This document shows positions 6,174 to 6,638 of a stretch of 6,638 bases of DNA, piece after piece. The notes under the pieces were generated by a model. That model was not told the origin of the DNA, made no database searches, and saw only the letters and a list, made by a program, of their open reading frames with translations. The DNA is from Komagataeibacter kakiaceti JCM 25156 (GTDB lineage: Bacteria > Pseudomonadota > Alphaproteobacteria > Acetobacterales > Acetobacteraceae): contig NZ_BAIO01000105.1 of NCBI RefSeq assembly GCF_000613305.1, positions 1 to 6,638 of the forward strand, read 5' to 3'. The translations under genes were made by a program, and so were the position numbers. Within the stretch, counting starts at the first letter, position 1, and each line of letters starts with the position of its first letter.

Positions 6174-6266
6174 CTATCTGATCCTGTCATTCTGGAATAA
6201 ATATACGTCCTATATAAATAATTCCCGATGGACCGCAACCGACTTCACCAAAGGTTTGATGGTAAT
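6174..6266. promoter_or_regulatory. Divergent mucR / TusA-family promoter region
   Basis: This gap holds the most AT-rich stretch near these genes (6193-6225). On the plus strand TATAAA at 6213-6218 is a good -10, but the -35 at the right distance (TTCTGG, 6190-6195) is poor. On the minus strand several TATA-like hexamers precede mucR, with TTGCGG (forward 6235-6240) as a weak -35. AT-rich DNA with TA steps is the kind of target known for MucR proteins, so autoregulation is possible. The boundaries are approximate. Confidence 0.4.
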
Positions 6267-6515
6267 ATGTCCGATATTGAGATGACAGCGATAGATATAA
6301 CCAATGAAGTCTGCCCCATGACTTTCGTGCGCACGCGTCTGGCGCTTGACAGACTTCAGGCCGGGGAAAGACTGCTTGTACGCCTGCGTGGCCCCACCCC
6401 TCTGGACAATGTATCGCGCAGCCTGAAGCTGCTGGGTCATGTTGTGGAGGAAATACAGACAGAAGCAGATGGCATGACCCATCGCCTGACCGTGCTCAAA
6501 TCTCCCGGCGCATGA
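6267..6515 (+). CDS. TusA-family (SirA-like) sulfurtransferase protein
   Basis: TusA-family proteins are small cytoplasmic sulfur carriers that relay persulfide sulfur on a conserved cysteine, for example to tRNA 2-thiolation, cofactor synthesis or other acceptors. With the chosen start the protein has 82 residues, a normal size. The signature is ITNEVCPMTFVRTRLALDRL with the putative active cysteine C16 followed by P17, then a basic strand LLVRLRG and a helix SRSLKLLGHVVEEI. The usual CPxP reads CPMT here. The ATG at 6267 is preferred because homologues start shortly before the first strand and AAAGG (6250-6254) lies 12 nt upstream. An ATG at 6228 would add 13 residues but has no Shine-Dalgarno and sits at the likely transcription start. 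Its 3' end overlaps the opposing GNAT gene by 20 nt. The sulfur acceptor is unknown. Confidence 0.85.
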   Translation: MSDIEMTAIDITNEVCPMTFVRTRLALDRLQAGERLLVRLRGPTPLDNVSRSLKLLGHVVEEIQTEADGMTHRLTVLKSPGA

Positions 6516-6638
6516 CGCAGGCGTCCATGCCATCGGGGTAATAGTTGCGGCGCAGGCCCACCTGCGTAAAGCCCGCCCCGCAATACAGCGCCATGGCGGG
6601 GGCGTTGTCGCGCGCGACTTCCAGAAACACGGTCGCCA
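6496..6638 (-). CDS. rimI: GNAT N-acetyltransferase, probably ribosomal protein alanine acetyltransferase RimI, C-terminal part
   Basis: The minus strand is open from the right edge to TGA at 6496-6498, giving 46 C-terminal residues. It shows the GNAT motif B region, LEVARDNAPAMALYCGAGF followed by RRNYY, and then DACVMRR, which is the typical end of RimI (N-alpha-acetylation of ribosomal protein S18 in E. coli). The acetyl-CoA P-loop lies beyond the window. Position upstream of mucR and fur fits the alphaproteobacterial rimI-fur neighbourhood. Another GNAT of the same type cannot be ruled out from the tail alone. The gene converges on and overlaps the TusA-family gene by 20 nt (6496-6515). 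Confidence 0.82.
   Translation of the reverse strand, partial: ATVFLEVARDNAPAMALYCGAGFTQVGLRRNYYPDGMDACVMRREI

Noticed and set aside
6210..6533. Open frame of 107 codons on the minus strand over the TusA-family gene
   Set aside because: It is antisense to a recognisable TusA-family protein and crosses the mucR promoter region. The real minus-strand gene here is the GNAT tail in another frame.

Overview
The window looks like a chromosomal segment of an acetic acid bacterium (Acetobacteraceae, Rhodospirillales). Komagataeibacter or Gluconacetobacter fits best. The evidence is high-GC coding sequence, an alphaproteobacterial SdhA/SdhB pair, a Fur without CxxC zinc pairs, a MucR/Ros-family regulator, an OlsB-type ornithine acyltransferase, and an Lnt followed by a PraR-like XRE regulator. 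The genus is an inference from recall of protein families; no search was run. I see no insertion sequence, CRISPR array, tRNA, rRNA, phage gene or obvious foreign island. This is mostly housekeeping and regulatory DNA.

Plus strand, left part: the 3' end of sdhA (1-498) and complete sdhB (525-1307), 26 nt apart, close a succinate dehydrogenase operon that ends at a strong intrinsic terminator (1340-1372). A CX5R phosphatase of the tyrosine/dual-specificity superfamily follows (1404-2066). It converges, with a 7-nt gap, on a minus-strand XRE regulator (2074-2544).

Minus strand, right part, in transcription order: mucR-like (6173-5769), fur (5710-5219), olsB (5222-4377), lnt (4340-2802), an AT-rich gap of about 260 nt with a promoter-like site, then the XRE gene. 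The fur stop and the TTG start of olsB overlap as TTGA, and lnt starts 36 nt after olsB. Fur, ornithine-lipid synthesis and lipoprotein N-acylation therefore look like one transcription unit. A small TusA-family gene (6267-6515, plus) diverges from mucR and overlaps by 20 nt the convergent 3' end of a GNAT gene, probably rimI, that runs off the right edge.

There is no convincing new defence or mobile system. The points most worth a second look are residue-level departures in otherwise familiar proteins: a Fur missing several ligands of one metal site, a MucR zinc finger with only two of four canonical ligands, and an SdhB with Arg for His beside the quinone site. The coupled fur-olsB-lnt arrangement is also of interest. 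No gene-free stretch exceeds 300 nt.
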